Shown here one piece after another: positions 1 through 8,376 of a stretch of DNA of 64,000 nt. The notes under the pieces were generated by a model, which did not search any database, was not told the DNA's origin, and worked only from the letters and a program-made list of their open reading frames with translations. The position numbers were made by a program, and so were the translations under genes. Origin of the DNA: Roseomonas sp. GTDB lineage: Bacteria; Pseudomonadota; Alphaproteobacteria; Acetobacterales; Acetobacteraceae. The stretch is taken from contig JADCGF010000007.1 in the NCBI GenBank assembly GCA_020249145.1, positions 285,856-349,855 on the forward strand, in the 5' to 3' direction. Each line of letters begins with the position of its first letter. Position 1 is the first letter of the stretch.

Positions 1-100
1 CCACGCCCCAGCGGAAGACGCGCCGGCTGAGGCGGCCTAACCGGGCTTGATCACGCGCCGCATTCGGGCAAGCTTCCGCAGTTCAACGGAGGCAAAACCG

Positions 101-1207
101 ATGCGGCGCAGGATTTTTCTGGGAACCGGGGCGGCGATGCTGGCAGGCGCGGCCCACGCCCAGCATCACGGGCATCACGGGGCGAATATCCCCGCCGATC
201 AAATGTCCGCCTTGCGCGGACCCAATCCGCAGGCGCTGACGCCTGAGCAATTGGCGCAGCGTGTGGTAACCAGCCCCGCGCCAGCCGGTGTGCCGGGGCG
301 CTGGGTGTCGCGTGCGCCGCTGCCGCTACCGCGCAGTGAAATGGCCTGGGCTACGGCTTGGGCCGGCAAGCTGCATGTGATTGGCGGCTATGCGCAGGGC
401 CAGGTGGATAAGCCCTATCACCATGTCTATGACCCCGCGGTGGATCGCTGGCAGGAAGCGGCACCTTTGCCGCGCGGCGCCAATCATGTCGGCGTGGTGG
501 CCGATGCCGGACGCATCTATGCGCTGGGCGGTTTTACCGAACAGAACCGCGCCTCGGACGACAAGGCCTTTGTTTATGATGTCGCCGCCGATCGTTGGTC
601 TGCCATTGCGCCCATGCCGCGCCCGCGCGGTGCTGGGGCGGTGGCTGCTGTGGGCGGTAAGATTTACCATATCGGCGGCGCAACAGACCCCGCGCCCGAA
701 CGCGCCAGCATTGCCTGGAATGAGGTCTATGATCCGCAAACCGATAAATGGACGCTGCTGCGCCCGCTCCCCGCCGGGCGTGACCATGCCGGCGTTGTGG
801 TGTGGGAAGGGCGCATTCATGTCGCCGGCGGGCGCTTCAACACATTCGAGAACAATACCGGCCTGCATCATGTTTATGATCCGGCCAGTGACACTTGGCG
901 GCTGCGCGCACCCATCCCCTCACCGCGTTCCGGCCACGGCATGGCGGCGCTGCGCGGGCGCTTCTGGTGCATGGGGGGCGAGGAACGGCTTTATGATGCG
1001 CAAAACCGCCCGATTGATCGCGTGATTGGCACGGTGGAATCCTATGATCCCGCCACCGATAGCTGGCAGCATCACGCGCCCATGCCGACACCCCGGCATG
1101 GGCTGGGCGCGGCACTGATTGGGGACACGATTTATGTAGCGGGTGGCGGGCCGATTGTGGGCGGCGGAATCCAAACCGCGGTACATGAGGCTTTCACGCC
1201 GGGGTAA
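101..1207 (+). CDS. Secreted Kelch-repeat beta-propeller protein
   Basis: The protein opens with a Tat-like signal (MRRRIFLGTGAAMLAGAAHA) followed by a His-rich stretch (HHGHHG), so export to the periplasm is likely. About six Kelch blades follow, each marked by a hydrophobic run ending in a Gly-Gly pair (IGGY, LGGF, IGGA, AGGR, MGGE, AGGG) and a downstream VYDP/SYDP-x-W motif, which is enough for one closed propeller. I chose the ATG at 101 over an upstream in-frame ATG at 47 because a GGAGG lies just before it and the signal peptide then starts correctly. Kelch propellers bind proteins or sugars; no catalytic function can be read here. It converges on the chromate genes. Confidence 0.85.
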   Translation: MRRRIFLGTGAAMLAGAAHAQHHGHHGANIPADQMSALRGPNPQALTPEQLAQRVVTSPAPAGVPGRWVSRAPLPLPRSEMAWATAWAGKLHVIGGYAQGQVDKPYHHVYDPAVDRWQEAAPLPRGANHVGVVADAGRIYALGGFTEQNRASDDKAFVYDVAADRWSAIAPMPRPRGAGAVAAVGGKIYHIGGATDPAPERASIAWNEVYDPQTDKWTLLRPLPAGRDHAGVVVWEGRIHVAGGRFNTFENNTGLHHVYDPASDTWRLRAPIPSPRSGHGMAALRGRFWCMGGEERLYDAQNRPIDRVIGTVESYDPATDSWQHHAPMPTPRHGLGAALIGDTIYVAGGGPIVGGGIQTAVHEAFTPG

Positions 1208-1231
1208 AAAAAACGGGGCGTCAAAACCCCG
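1206..1231 (-). terminator. Intrinsic terminator of the chromate operon
   Basis: On the minus strand a CGGGG/CCCCG hairpin (1214-1218 with 1227-1231) is followed directly by eight T residues (1213-1206). The chrA stop codon (1223-1221) lies in the hairpin loop, so the stem begins inside the coding sequence. The T tract abuts the stop codon of the convergent Kelch gene. There is no T tract in the plus direction, so it serves the minus strand. Confidence 0.75.
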
Positions 1232-2552
1232 CGAATTTCAGCACCAACCCGGCAAGCGCGGTGAAGCCAAGGCTGCGCGCCAGCCCTTGCTTCATCAGGA
1301 ACAACAGCAAAGCGGCAAAAATCGCGAGCGCCAGCGCGGCGGGATCAAGGCTTGCCGCCACCGGCAGATCAAGCCTGATCGGCCCGAAGCTGCTGACCTG
1401 CACATCGCGGAAAATGACGCGCAGGCCGAACCAAAGCGCGAGGTTGGCAATCACGCCCACCACCGCCGCCGTCACCGCGCCCAAGGCACCTTTCAAGCGC
1501 GGCGCGGCGTGGAGTTTTTCAACGAAAGGCGCGCCCAGGAAAATCCAGGCAAAACACGGCGCGAAAGTCACCCACAGCGTCAGCACACTGCCCGCCACGC
1601 CGCCCCATACGCCATCAGCGCGATAACCCGCGAGGAAGCCCACAAATTGCAGTACCAAAATCAGCGGCCCAGGTGTGGTTTCCGCAAGCCCTAACCCTGC
1701 CAGCATTTCAGGCGCTGAGAGCCATTGGTAATGCTCCACCGCTTCCTGCGCGGCATAAGCGAGCACCGCATAGGCGCCACCAAAGGTCACCACCGCAAGC
1801 TTAGAGAAAAACCAGACGATGTCGCCATAAACGCCCGATCCCAGCAGCAGCACGACAGGCCAAAGCCACAGCGCGAGCGCAATCAGCCCCGCGCGCCGCG
1901 CAGCCCCCGCCATGCGCGGTATGCGTTCCGGATCGGCAACAATGGCGGCATCCAAAAGCGCGGGTGGGCCATCCTTGGCTGCGCCATGGCCTCCGCCACT
2001 GAAGGCATCAGGCAGCGCAAAACCAATCGCGAGCGCACCTAGCACCACCAAAGGAAATGGCACATTGAACAGCGCAAGTGCCGCGAATGCTGCGATGGCC
2101 AGCGCCACCGGCACCGGCCCCTTCAAAGCGCGCTTCGCCACGCGCAAAAGCGCTTCCACCACCAGGACCAACACCGCACATTTCAAGCCAAAGAATAGCG
2201 CCGCCACAATCGGCACATCGCCGAGTGTGGCGTAGATGATGGAGAGCGCCAGCATCACCGCCGCACCAGGCAGGATGAACAGCAACCCCGCCACCAAGCC
2301 GCCGCGCACGCCATGCATCAGCCAGCCGAGATAGGTCGCCAATTGCTGCGCCTCTGGCCCCGGCAGCAACATGCAGAAATTCAGCGCATGGAGAAAACGC
2401 GCATCGGATACCCAATGGCGCTGTTCCACCACTTCACGATGCATCACCGCAATCTGCGCCGCCGGCCCACCGAAAGACAAGAAACCGACCCGCATCCACA
2501 CGCGCAAAGCCTCGGCAAGGCTTGGGAAGTCGGCTTGGGCGATCTTGCTCAT
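1221..2552 (-). CDS. chrA: Chromate transporter, ChrA family
   Basis: A 443-residue inner-membrane protein with the two homologous halves of the long CHR family. Each half opens with a Phe-Gly-Gly signature: FGGPAAQIAVM near residue 27 and TFGGAYAVLAYAAQ near residue 265. Many hydrophobic segments lie between. ChrA exports chromate by proton-driven antiport. The start overlaps the stop of the upstream ChrB-like gene by four bases (ATGA), so the two are translationally coupled, matching the known pairing of chrB with chrA. The 3' end runs into an intrinsic terminator. Confidence 0.93.
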   Translation of the reverse strand: MSKIAQADFPSLAEALRVWMRVGFLSFGGPAAQIAVMHREVVEQRHWVSDARFLHALNFCMLLPGPEAQQLATYLGWLMHGVRGGLVAGLLFILPGAAVMLALSIIYATLGDVPIVAALFFGLKCAVLVLVVEALLRVAKRALKGPVPVALAIAAFAALALFNVPFPLVVLGALAIGFALPDAFSGGGHGAAKDGPPALLDAAIVADPERIPRMAGAARRAGLIALALWLWPVVLLLGSGVYGDIVWFFSKLAVVTFGGAYAVLAYAAQEAVEHYQWLSAPEMLAGLGLAETTPGPLILVLQFVGFLAGYRADGVWGGVAGSVLTLWVTFAPCFAWIFLGAPFVEKLHAAPRLKGALGAVTAAVVGVIANLALWFGLRVIFRDVQVSSFGPIRLDLPVAASLDPAALALAIFAALLLFLMKQGLARSLGFTALAGLVLKFAGF

Positions 2553-3364
2553 GCGGTCCTCGACACTGGCCAGTTATGGGTTTCTTCCACCGCATCTCGG
2601 GCCCAACGATAGAAGGCATCATAAAGCGCCAACCCGGCCTGCAACTGCGCCAGATCGTCGCGATACATGCGTGACAGACCGAGCGATGCGGCGAGTAACC
2701 CGGCTGCCTCGGGTGCCAAATCCATACATGCCGTGTCGGCGCCGCGTATGATTAGAGACAGACGATCCAGCGCACTCGTGCGCAGACCAAACTCATCCAA
2801 CATCACGTCGAAGGTGCAAGCTGGACCGCGATGGGACCAGAAAACGCCCTCGATATCGAAGGGCGTGGCGCCGAAGCGATCAGCGACGGCTGCGACCTCG
2901 GAGGCGGCGACGAAAAGGAAAACGGCGGTGGGATCAACGAAGCGTCGGATCAGCCATGGACAGGCGACGCGATCAACCTTGGGACGCGCGCGGGTGACCC
3001 ACAGCGTACGGCCACGCGTATCGCATGGCGGCAAAAGATCAGGCTTTATGAGAGGTAGCTTCGCTGCTGCCCAAGCTTCAAACCCACCTTCCAGCTTCTC
3101 AGCTCCAATCCCCTGATGGCGCAACCATGCGGCCACACCTTCACTGAGCTTCAAGCCGCGCTGGCAAAGCACGACGACATCGCGCCCGGCAAAGTCGCCA
3201 GCCCAATCGGCGACGGTTCGAAAATCGCGGGCAACCGCGCCGGGTAGGATGCGAGGATCGGCAGCCACATCATCTGGGATGCGAACATCAATGATGGCGG
3301 GCGCATCGGGCACACCAATACGGCGGCCAAGTTGTTGAACAGTCATAGTTGTAGGAGAAGGCAT
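2549..3364 (-). CDS. Rhodanese-ChrB fusion, chromate resistance protein
   Basis: The N-terminal ~95 residues are a rhodanese domain with the active-site loop CQRG (VVVLCQRGLKLSEGVAAWL). The C-terminal ~150 residues match the ChrB C-terminal domain (VTRARPKVDRVACPWLIRRFVDPTAVFLFV, then DIEGVFWSHRGPACTFDVML). ChrB-type proteins accompany ChrA and take part in chromate resistance or its regulation; the rhodanese part may transfer sulfur or act in redox chemistry. The start at 3364 has AGGA about seven bases upstream. It is the first gene of a two-gene operon with chrA. The rhodanese replaces the usual ChrB N-terminus, so a regulatory role is less certain. Confidence 0.85.
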   Translation of the reverse strand: MPSPTTMTVQQLGRRIGVPDAPAIIDVRIPDDVAADPRILPGAVARDFRTVADWAGDFAGRDVVVLCQRGLKLSEGVAAWLRHQGIGAEKLEGGFEAWAAAKLPLIKPDLLPPCDTRGRTLWVTRARPKVDRVACPWLIRRFVDPTAVFLFVAASEVAAVADRFGATPFDIEGVFWSHRGPACTFDVMLDEFGLRTSALDRLSLIIRGADTACMDLAPEAAGLLAASLGLSRMYRDDLAQLQAGLALYDAFYRWARDAVEETHNWPVSRTA

Positions 3365-3447
3365 CGAAGCGTCCTATCCAAAAAAGATTGGGACGCGATT
3401 CTTGGGCCGTAGCCTCACGGGGCGATCGCGAATGTCCCCTAGAAATA

Positions 3448-3477
3448 ATCGTAATCAAAATTTTTCATGAAAGTCAA
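3448..3477 (-). promoter_or_regulatory. Sigma70-like promoter of the chromate operon
   Basis: Reading the minus strand, TTGACT (3477-3472) and TACGAT (3453-3448) are separated by 18 bases in a locally AT-rich stretch that stands out from the surrounding GC-rich DNA. The chromate operon starts at 3364. Between promoter and start lies an imperfect inverted repeat (GGGAC-GCGAT near 3390, ATCGC-GTCCC near 3425-3439), a possible operator. Confidence 0.5.
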
Positions 3478-3487
3478 GTGCGGGGCG

Positions 3488-5224
3488 TTACTCCGCCGCC
3501 GCTTGCAGCAGGCTTTCGCCTGGCTTCAGGCGAGAAAAGGCCACCTTCTGCCATTCCAAGACCATGCGTTCATCTCCCAGCCGCACAGATGTTGCCGAAA
3601 GCCCCGCAACCTCGTCATTCGTTTGCGGGAAATCCTCTCGCCAATGCGCACCGCGCGATTCCTCCCGCGCCTGTGATGCCACCACAATCGCGCGGCTCAC
3701 CAGCAAAAGCGATTTCAGATTGAGCCAATCATGCCAGGTCAGGTTGAAGGCGCGATTGGCACCATCAACACCGGAAGTATCCAACTCAGCCTCCAGCGCA
3801 TCCAAAGCGCTACTGGCTTCAGTGAGCCCCGCCGCGTCGCGCAGAATGCCGGCCTTGTCCCACATCATTTCTTGCAAAGCATCGCGCAGCGGCGAGAGGT
3901 TGCGCGCGGGCCGCGCGAAGGGCGCTTCAAGCGCGGCGATGGCGGCATCAAGCGCGGCGGGATCCGGCGCCACCAAGGCGCCTTCGCGCGGCACCCATTG
4001 CGCCATGGTATCGCCAGCAATGCCGCCAAAGACCGTGGAATTGGCAACACCATTCCCGCCGAGGCGATTGGCGCCATGCACGCCGCCCGTATCCTCTCCA
4101 GCCGCGAAAAGCGCGGGCAGCGCTGTGCTGCCATCCGGGCGAAACACCAGCCCGCCCATCATGTAATGCGCGGTGGGCACCACCGGCACGCGCCCCGCCG
4201 CCAAGTCAAAACCCATATCGGTGCAGCGTTCCACCATGCCCTTGAATTCGCGCCGCACGCGATCAGGACCCAGATGCCCCATTTCAATCCAAAGCCCGCC
4301 CGCATCATTCACATTGCCGGCGAGGATTTCGCGCTGCATGGAACGGCTGACGATGTCGCGCGTGGCACGTTCGGCGCGCTTGTCGTATTTCGCCATGAAG
4401 CGCTTGCCATCTCCGCCCAGCAAATACCCGCCCGCGCCGCGCAGCCCTTCTTCAATGATCGTGCCCGTCATACGCGTGCCCGGCCCGGCCAGAACGCCGG
4501 TCGGGTGGAATTGCACCATTTCCATATCGCGCAGCGTCAAGCCCGCGCGCAACGCCATCGCCATCCCATCGCAGGATTTATCGCCCGAAGGTGTGTGGTA
4601 TTTATACATGGTGGGCCCGCCGCCGGTGCCGAGCATCACGGCCTTGGCCTGCACAAAAACCAAACCGCCGCTGCGCATATCAATCAGCAACACGCCCGAA
4701 AGCCGCGCGCCATCCGCGCTTGGGATCAGCGCCACCGCGCGATGTTCTTCCAGGCGCTGAATGCCGCGCGCCCAAACCTGTTCCGCCAGGCGATTGACAA
4801 TCTCAATCCCCGTCAGATCGCCCTTATGCACGGTGCGATCAAACGTCTGCCCAGCAAAGGCTTTTTGGTGAATCGTGCCATCGGCATTGCGATCAAAAAA
4901 ACAGCCCCAGCGATTTTCCAATTCACGAATGCGCCGCTGCGCACCCACCACAAGGGTCCAGGCCAAATCCTGATCATTCAGCCATTTTCCGCCATCAAGC
5001 GTGTCCATGAAATGGCGTTCGGCGGAATCACCCTCGGCAATCGCGACATTATAGCCGCCCTGGACCATGCGCGTGCAGCCGCACTTCCCAAGCAGACCCT
5101 TCACCGCAATGGTCACCTCAAGCGCTGGATTGCCGGCCTTGGCATGCAGCGCGGCCAGCAAGCCCGCACCACCCGCGCCCAACACCAGAATATCGGTGCT
5201 GCGCCGCGTGATCTCAGCCGCCAT
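3488..5224 (-). CDS. Fumarate reductase/succinate dehydrogenase-like flavoprotein subunit
   Basis: A 578-residue FAD protein with the Rossmann motif GAGGAG (16-21). The dicarboxylate site of the FrdA/SdhA family is intact: QFHPTG, TRDIVSRS, PTAHYMMGG and GANRLGGN carry the His and Arg residues that bind substrate and shuttle protons. By alignment from memory, the His that covalently binds FAD (in SHT-x-AA-x-GG) is replaced by Cys50 (KCGCTRMVQGG), so flavin is probably bound non-covalently or in another way. The ATG at 5224 overlaps the stop of the fumarase beta gene (ATGA). It is the last gene of the eight-gene operon, separated from its own FeS and membrane subunits. L-aspartate oxidase is less likely given those subunits. 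Confidence 0.85.
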   Translation of the reverse strand: MAAEITRRSTDILVLGAGGAGLLAALHAKAGNPALEVTIAVKGLLGKCGCTRMVQGGYNVAIAEGDSAERHFMDTLDGGKWLNDQDLAWTLVVGAQRRIRELENRWGCFFDRNADGTIHQKAFAGQTFDRTVHKGDLTGIEIVNRLAEQVWARGIQRLEEHRAVALIPSADGARLSGVLLIDMRSGGLVFVQAKAVMLGTGGGPTMYKYHTPSGDKSCDGMAMALRAGLTLRDMEMVQFHPTGVLAGPGTRMTGTIIEEGLRGAGGYLLGGDGKRFMAKYDKRAERATRDIVSRSMQREILAGNVNDAGGLWIEMGHLGPDRVRREFKGMVERCTDMGFDLAAGRVPVVPTAHYMMGGLVFRPDGSTALPALFAAGEDTGGVHGANRLGGNGVANSTVFGGIAGDTMAQWVPREGALVAPDPAALDAAIAALEAPFARPARNLSPLRDALQEMMWDKAGILRDAAGLTEASSALDALEAELDTSGVDGANRAFNLTWHDWLNLKSLLLVSRAIVVASQAREESRGAHWREDFPQTNDEVAGLSATSVRLGDERMVLEWQKVAFSRLKPGESLLQAAAE

Positions 5225-5832
5225 CACGCCGCCCCCAGTTTTTCAAGAACCGCCTGGCGCCGGCGCGCCGCTTCATCATTTACCTTGGCGAAAAGACTGC
5301 CGCCATGGCTATCCATCGCCACTAGCAGCGGGCCGAAGCCTTTAATCCGAAACTTGTAGAGGCTTTCGGGATTGAGATCATCCATATCCACATCCTCCAC
5401 CGCCTCAATCCAGGTGGTCTCCAAAGCCGCCGCGCCGCCCACCACGGCCAGATAGGCACCGCCCAATTCACGAAAGGCTTGCAGCGACCCATCACGCAAA
5501 CCGCCTTTGCCGATGATGATCCGCACCCCTTCGCGTTCCATCAGCGGGCGCGTGAAGCGCTCCATACGGTCTGATGTGGTGGTGCCCACGCACACGGCCT
5601 CATACCCCGAATGATTATTGCCCACGCGCTCCACCTTCCGCAGATTAGGCGCGGTATGGATCACCGCATGGCCTTGCAGATTGAACTTCGTGCGCCGGCC
5701 ATGATCAAACATATGAATCTGCGTCGCATCCCGAATGCCATAAAGCGTTTCTTCCAGCGTCACCCTATCGCCCACACGCAGCGCGCGGACCTGATCTTCC
5801 GTAATCGGCATGGGCAGGATGTGATGTGTCAT
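5224..5832 (-). CDS. Class I fumarase/tartrate dehydratase-type beta subunit
   Basis: About 202 residues, matching the C-terminal (beta) domain of iron-sulfur hydro-lyases of the FumA/TtdB family: HTAPNLRKV, then VGTTTSDRM and IIIGKGGLRDG, then KFRIKGFGPLLVAMDSHGGSLF. With the alpha subunit encoded at 6348-7256 it should form a [4Fe-4S] hydratase that adds water to fumarate, mesaconate or a related acid; the exact substrate cannot be read from sequence. Start at 5832 overlaps the stop of the GNAT gene (ATGA), which explains why alpha and beta are split by that gene yet still co-translated. Confidence 0.87.
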   Translation of the reverse strand: MTHHILPMPITEDQVRALRVGDRVTLEETLYGIRDATQIHMFDHGRRTKFNLQGHAVIHTAPNLRKVERVGNNHSGYEAVCVGTTTSDRMERFTRPLMEREGVRIIIGKGGLRDGSLQAFRELGGAYLAVVGGAAALETTWIEAVEDVDMDDLNPESLYKFRIKGFGPLLVAMDSHGGSLFAKVNDEAARRRQAVLEKLGAA

Positions 5833-6344
5833 GTCTCTTCCTCTTGGACTGGCCAAAGCCCATGGGCGGCTTCAGCCAAGGCCTCATCTTCCAGGCGATA
5901 TGAAAGCCGCGCTTCGGGGGTGATACCAAGCTTGGCGAAAAAGGCGCGGGCGCGCAGATTTTCCTCGGCGGTGACCCATTCCACGCGGCTATAGCCGCCT
6001 GACGCGGCAAAGCGCATGGCGGCGTGCATCAAGGCACGGGCGGCGCGCGTACCGCGATGCGCCTCCACCACGAAAATATCGCGCAGCAAGAGCCCCCAGG
6101 TGAAATCCCGCGCCGGGAAAAACCCGACAAGCACCACCAGGCCCGCCGGTTCATCCCCCGCCCGCGCCATCAGGCAAAAAGGGCCAGCGCGGTTGGCGGG
6201 CGAGGTCAGCGCCTCAGTCGCCGCCACCAGGCGCTTATGGCCCAGAAGCTCATCATAATAGGCGCCCATTTCCGCCAGCACGCGCCTCAGCGCGGGCCGC
6301 TCCGGCAACCCCGCCAAGGTCACAGTGATGCTTGCGGAAGACAT
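5829..6344 (-). CDS. GNAT-family N-acetyltransferase
   Basis: A 171-residue protein with a GNAT fold signature: DIFVVEAHRGTRAARALMHAAMRFAASGGYSRVEWVTAEEN..ARAFFAKLGI, which includes the acetyl-CoA loop (R-G-T-R-A-A-R) and the C-terminal A-R-A-F-F-A-K-L-G strand typical of small-molecule or aminoacyl acetyltransferases. It sits between the fumarase alpha and beta genes, 3 bases after alpha and overlapping beta, so it is made with the pathway. Its substrate is unknown; acetylation of an amine or amino-acid intermediate is possible. Confidence 0.83.
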   Translation of the reverse strand: MSSASITVTLAGLPERPALRRVLAEMGAYYDELLGHKRLVAATEALTSPANRAGPFCLMARAGDEPAGLVVLVGFFPARDFTWGLLLRDIFVVEAHRGTRAARALMHAAMRFAASGGYSRVEWVTAEENLRARAFFAKLGITPEARLSYRLEDEALAEAAHGLWPVQEEET

Positions 6345-6347
6345 GCT

Positions 6348-7256
6348 TCAGAAGCCAATGCTGATGCCGGCGGGCGTGAAGGTCGCACTCGCCCGCCGCG
6401 CGCTATGGCATTGGATATTCACCGCGACCGGGTTCATGGTGATGTGTGTGGCCGCCGTTTCCACATGGACTGCGAAGGATGTGCTGTCACCGCCCAAACC
6501 CTGCGGGCCAATGCCCAGCGCATTCACCGCTTCCGAAAGCGCTTCTTCCAGCTTCGCCCCTTCCGCATCGGTGCAACGAGACCCCAGCGGGCGCGTTGCC
6601 GCGATCTTCGCCAGATGCATACACAAATCGGAAGTGCCGCCAACACCAACGCCAACGATGGTCGGCGGGCAGACCTTGCCGCCGGCCTGGATCACGCGGT
6701 CCACCACAAAGCGCTTCACGGCGGCAAGCCCATCCGCCGGGATCAGCATTTGCAGGAAGGACCCGTTTTCGGAACCCGAACCCTTTGGGATCATTTCCAA
6801 CCGCAACTCACGATCCGCATCGGTGAAATCAATATTGATCACGGGCACGCGTTCCCCGCAGGAGGTATGTTCATTCTTCCGCGTAATCGGATGCACAACT
6901 GAAGAGCGCAGCGGGTGTTCGCGTGTGGCGCGCGCTGTGCCGCGGGCAATGGCTTCCTTCAACGCGAAGCCATCTATCGCGACATTGCGCCCGATCAGCA
7001 GGTTGAAGATTGGAATGCCGGTATCTTGGCACAGCAGATTATCCATCCGTTCCGCGACGCCGATATTCTCGATCATCGTGGCCAGGATGGTTTTCGCCGT
7101 GGCATCGGTTTCGGTCGCATCCAGCCGCGTGAAGCCGGCCTTGATGTCGTCCGGCAGGATCTTGCAGGCGCGAATGTACAGCAGCTTGGCCGCTTCCTCG
7201 ATCGCCTCAGGTGTTACAACCAGCGGCGCGATTTCGGTCTTGGATATCAGGCTCAT
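6348..7256 (-). CDS. Class I fumarase/tartrate dehydratase-type alpha subunit
   Basis: A 302-residue protein of the FumA/TtdA N-terminal family. The three cysteines expected to hold the [4Fe-4S] cluster are visible: LLCQDTG, SDLCMHLAK and IQCHSARR. GVGVGGTSD and GPQGLGGDST are the conserved glycine loops. It pairs with the beta subunit (5224-5832). The same operon encodes a fumarate reductase-like complex, so the pair probably hydrates the unsaturated acid made or used by that complex. Confidence 0.9.
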   Translation of the reverse strand: MSLISKTEIAPLVVTPEAIEEAAKLLYIRACKILPDDIKAGFTRLDATETDATAKTILATMIENIGVAERMDNLLCQDTGIPIFNLLIGRNVAIDGFALKEAIARGTARATREHPLRSSVVHPITRKNEHTSCGERVPVINIDFTDADRELRLEMIPKGSGSENGSFLQMLIPADGLAAVKRFVVDRVIQAGGKVCPPTIVGVGVGGTSDLCMHLAKIAATRPLGSRCTDAEGAKLEEALSEAVNALGIGPQGLGGDSTSFAVHVETAATHITMNPVAVNIQCHSARRASATFTPAGISIGF

Positions 7257-7313
7257 GCAAGCATCCCCTTTTCAGCGCGAGTTTCCCACAAGCAGAAGCA
7301 GGATGAAAGCATT

Positions 7314-8045
7314 TCAAACCACGAGTGAAAGCCCCGAAAGGAACAATAGGCCGAGCAAGACCAGGCGAAACCCCTCGGGCGGGATGACGCGATAGGCTTG
7401 CAGACCAAGCCAGGTGCCAAGACCCAAGGCGGGCAGGGCAATCAGCAGCGTCTTCGCCGTTTCCAGGGTGAAAAAGCCCGCATAAGCCAAACCGGCAGCC
7501 GCGATGATCTGCATCACCACAATGAAGGGCTGGAAAATGGCGCGGGCTTCGTCCTTGCGGAGCCCCTTCACATCGGTCCACATGGAAGGCAGCGCGCCGG
7601 AAAACCCGCCAATGCCGCCAAGCGCACCCGCAAAAAACCCCACCACCGCATCGGCGCGCGGCCCGGCGGCCAGCTTGGGCGGTGCCAGGCGCAGCGCAAT
7701 CCGCGCCAACATGAAGCCGGCATAACCCACCAGCAAGATGCCAATGCCGGCCACAATCACGCGCGCTTCCAAGACACTCAGCGCCCAAACCCCGAAAGGG
7801 GTGCCCAAGGCGCCGGCAAAAACATAAGGCTTCAGCACCGGCCAGCGAATGGCAGGCCAAACCACGCGCAAGGTCACGCTCTGGATCAATAAAGACCCCA
7901 TCACCAGAACGGGCGCGATCTCCTGCGGGGTCACCCAATGATACAGGATGCCCGCCGCCACCAGATTGAAGGCGAAGCCCGCAAGACCCGAGCAAAACGC
8001 CGCGATGAAGCAGCCGCCCAAAAGCGCCAAAAGATCAAAAGACAT
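7314..8045 (-). CDS. TauE/SafE-family membrane carrier
   Basis: A 243-residue inner-membrane protein with about eight hydrophobic segments. The first (LLALLGGCFIAAFCSGLAGFAFNLVAAG) and the repeated GGIGGFSG-type loop near residue 145 fit the TauE/SafE (DUF81) anion carrier family, whose members export sulfite, sulfoacetate or other organic anions. I start it at the ATG at 8045, where it overlaps the upstream SdhC-like gene by 11 bases. Its place between reductase membrane subunits and fumarase suggests it moves a substrate or product of the pathway. Confidence 0.82.
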   Translation of the reverse strand: MSFDLLALLGGCFIAAFCSGLAGFAFNLVAAGILYHWVTPQEIAPVLVMGSLLIQSVTLRVVWPAIRWPVLKPYVFAGALGTPFGVWALSVLEARVIVAGIGILLVGYAGFMLARIALRLAPPKLAAGPRADAVVGFFAGALGGIGGFSGALPSMWTDVKGLRKDEARAIFQPFIVVMQIIAAAGLAYAGFFTLETAKTLLIALPALGLGTWLGLQAYRVIPPEGFRLVLLGLLFLSGLSLVV

Positions 8046-8376
8046 TGAACAGGAAAACCAATCCCACCAGCAGGGAAAGCCCAAAGGAAAGCGCCACCAG
8101 ATCCTTCTGCGCCCGCCCCCAGCCCAAAAACTCCAACGCCATGACGCGCAATCCCCCGGCCAAATGCGCCGCCAGCAGGATCACCAGTGCGGTTTCGGCT
8201 GCCTTCACCAAGGGGTTGTCTGCCCAGCGCAAAAACCCATCCAGCCGCGCTTCCCCCTGAATGGCGCTGCCGAGCGCCCAGAAATGCAGCGGCAGAAATA
8301 GCGCCAGCAAAAGGCCCGATACCCGATGCACCGCAAAGCCGATCCAGCTTGGGTGGGAACGCGCGCGGAAATCCAT
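8035..8376 (-). CDS. Succinate dehydrogenase/fumarate reductase cytochrome b-like subunit (SdhC-like)
   Basis: A 113-residue membrane protein with three hydrophobic helices. The first carries the SdhC signature SHPSWIGFAVHRVSGLLLALFLPLHFWAL; the His of LPLHFW and the His of LLAAHLAGG are candidate haem b ligands. It should anchor the FeS and flavoprotein subunits to the membrane and exchange electrons with quinone. The ATG at 8376 overlaps the stop of the SdhD-like gene (ATGA). Confidence 0.8.
   Translation of the reverse strand: MDFRARSHPSWIGFAVHRVSGLLLALFLPLHFWALGSAIQGEARLDGFLRWADNPLVKAAETALVILLAAHLAGGLRVMALEFLGWGRAQKDLVALSFGLSLLVGLVFLFNVF

Noticed and set aside
3731..5359. A 542-codon open frame on the plus strand opposite the flavoprotein and fumarase beta genes
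   Set aside because: It is rich in His, Arg and Ala with no domain and no RBS. It mirrors the third-codon GC bias of the real minus-strand genes.
7314..8045. Sulfite export as the definite function of the TauE/SafE protein
   Set aside because: The family carries many anions and no sulfonate-cleaving enzyme is clearly present, so only the family is assigned.
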